From NCBI RefSeq assembly GCF_002914525.1, contig NZ_LODW01000074.1, forward strand, positions 1 to 33,125: a stretch of DNA of 33,125 nucleotides, in the 5' to 3' direction. This DNA is from Rhizobium hidalgonense. Lineage in GTDB: Bacteria; Pseudomonadota; Alphaproteobacteria; Rhizobiales; Rhizobiaceae. Below are positions 33,061 to 33,125 of this stretch, piece by piece; positions within the stretch are counted from its first letter, which is position 1, and each line of letters begins with the position of its first letter. A program made the position numbers and the translations under genes. Below the pieces are notes generated by a model. It was not told the origin of the DNA. It saw only the letters and a program-made list of their open reading frames with translations, and did not search any database.

Positions 33061-33125
33061 GCGTACGGTGAGCTGTTTTTGCTGATCGGCCAAATCAGGC
33101 GATGTTCTGGCATTAGAACCAGCAT

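Overview
This window looks like chromosomal DNA of a Rhizobium-group alphaproteobacterium (R. leguminosarum/etli-like). The evidence is high GC, a cyclic-nucleotide-gated K+ channel of the Mesorhizobium MloK1 type with exactly its length, a class III cyclase fused to TolB-like and TPR parts as is common in rhizobia, and several copies of a palindromic intergenic repeat of rhizobial type. The genus is an inference; no rRNA or tRNA gene is present to fix it.

Bases 1-16,266 hold ordinary host genes. From left to right they are: a sulfite-oxidase-family molybdoenzyme (-), a MITE-like element (1440-1769), a MscS-type channel (-), an adenylate/guanylate cyclase with TPR repeats (-), an EF-G-like GTPase (+), a cyclic-nucleotide-gated K+ channel (-), small secreted and hypothetical proteins, a cupin (+), a membrane-anchored alpha/beta hydrolase (-), a tightly coupled ArsR - SRPBCC - GST operon (-) with a palindromic operator candidate, a secreted Arg/Asp-rich protein (+), a YidB/DUF937 protein (+), and a secreted dienelactone-hydrolase-like protein (-). 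Six copies of a two-hairpin palindromic repeat lie between genes. Three sit in a tandemly duplicated block of about 0.8 kb (15,419-16,215).

Bases 16,267-33,060 are a continuous plus-strand phage morphogenesis cluster of short-tailed (podovirus-like) type: a small spike-base-like protein, small and large terminase, portal, a small Cys/His protein, scaffold, major capsid protein, a decoration-like protein, a head protein with coiled coil, a tail adaptor, a large tail-tube/nozzle-like protein (apparently frameshifted near its end), a GNAT acetyltransferase, an S74-chaperone-ended virion protein, a duplicated and partly decayed cassette, a large virion-associated peptidoglycan hydrolase with modular Pro-rich linkers, a tail fibre, and a hexapeptide acyltransferase that stops early. 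Genes overlap or lie close together, with candidate terminators after the capsid block and before the fibre. No integrase, repressor, replication, holin or excision gene is visible, so this is either the late half of a prophage that continues to the right or a defective/domesticated structural module.

The most unusual points are: (1) a duplicated S74-domain plus downstream-gene cassette, one copy in frame and one decayed; (2) a virion hydrolase in which about 40-residue linker repeats separate two cell-wall domains; (3) an intergenic repeat whose arms covary and whose two hairpin loops are exactly complementary; (4) a MITE inserted in a CTAG site upstream of the molybdoenzyme; (5) a single-base frameshift in the tail protein.
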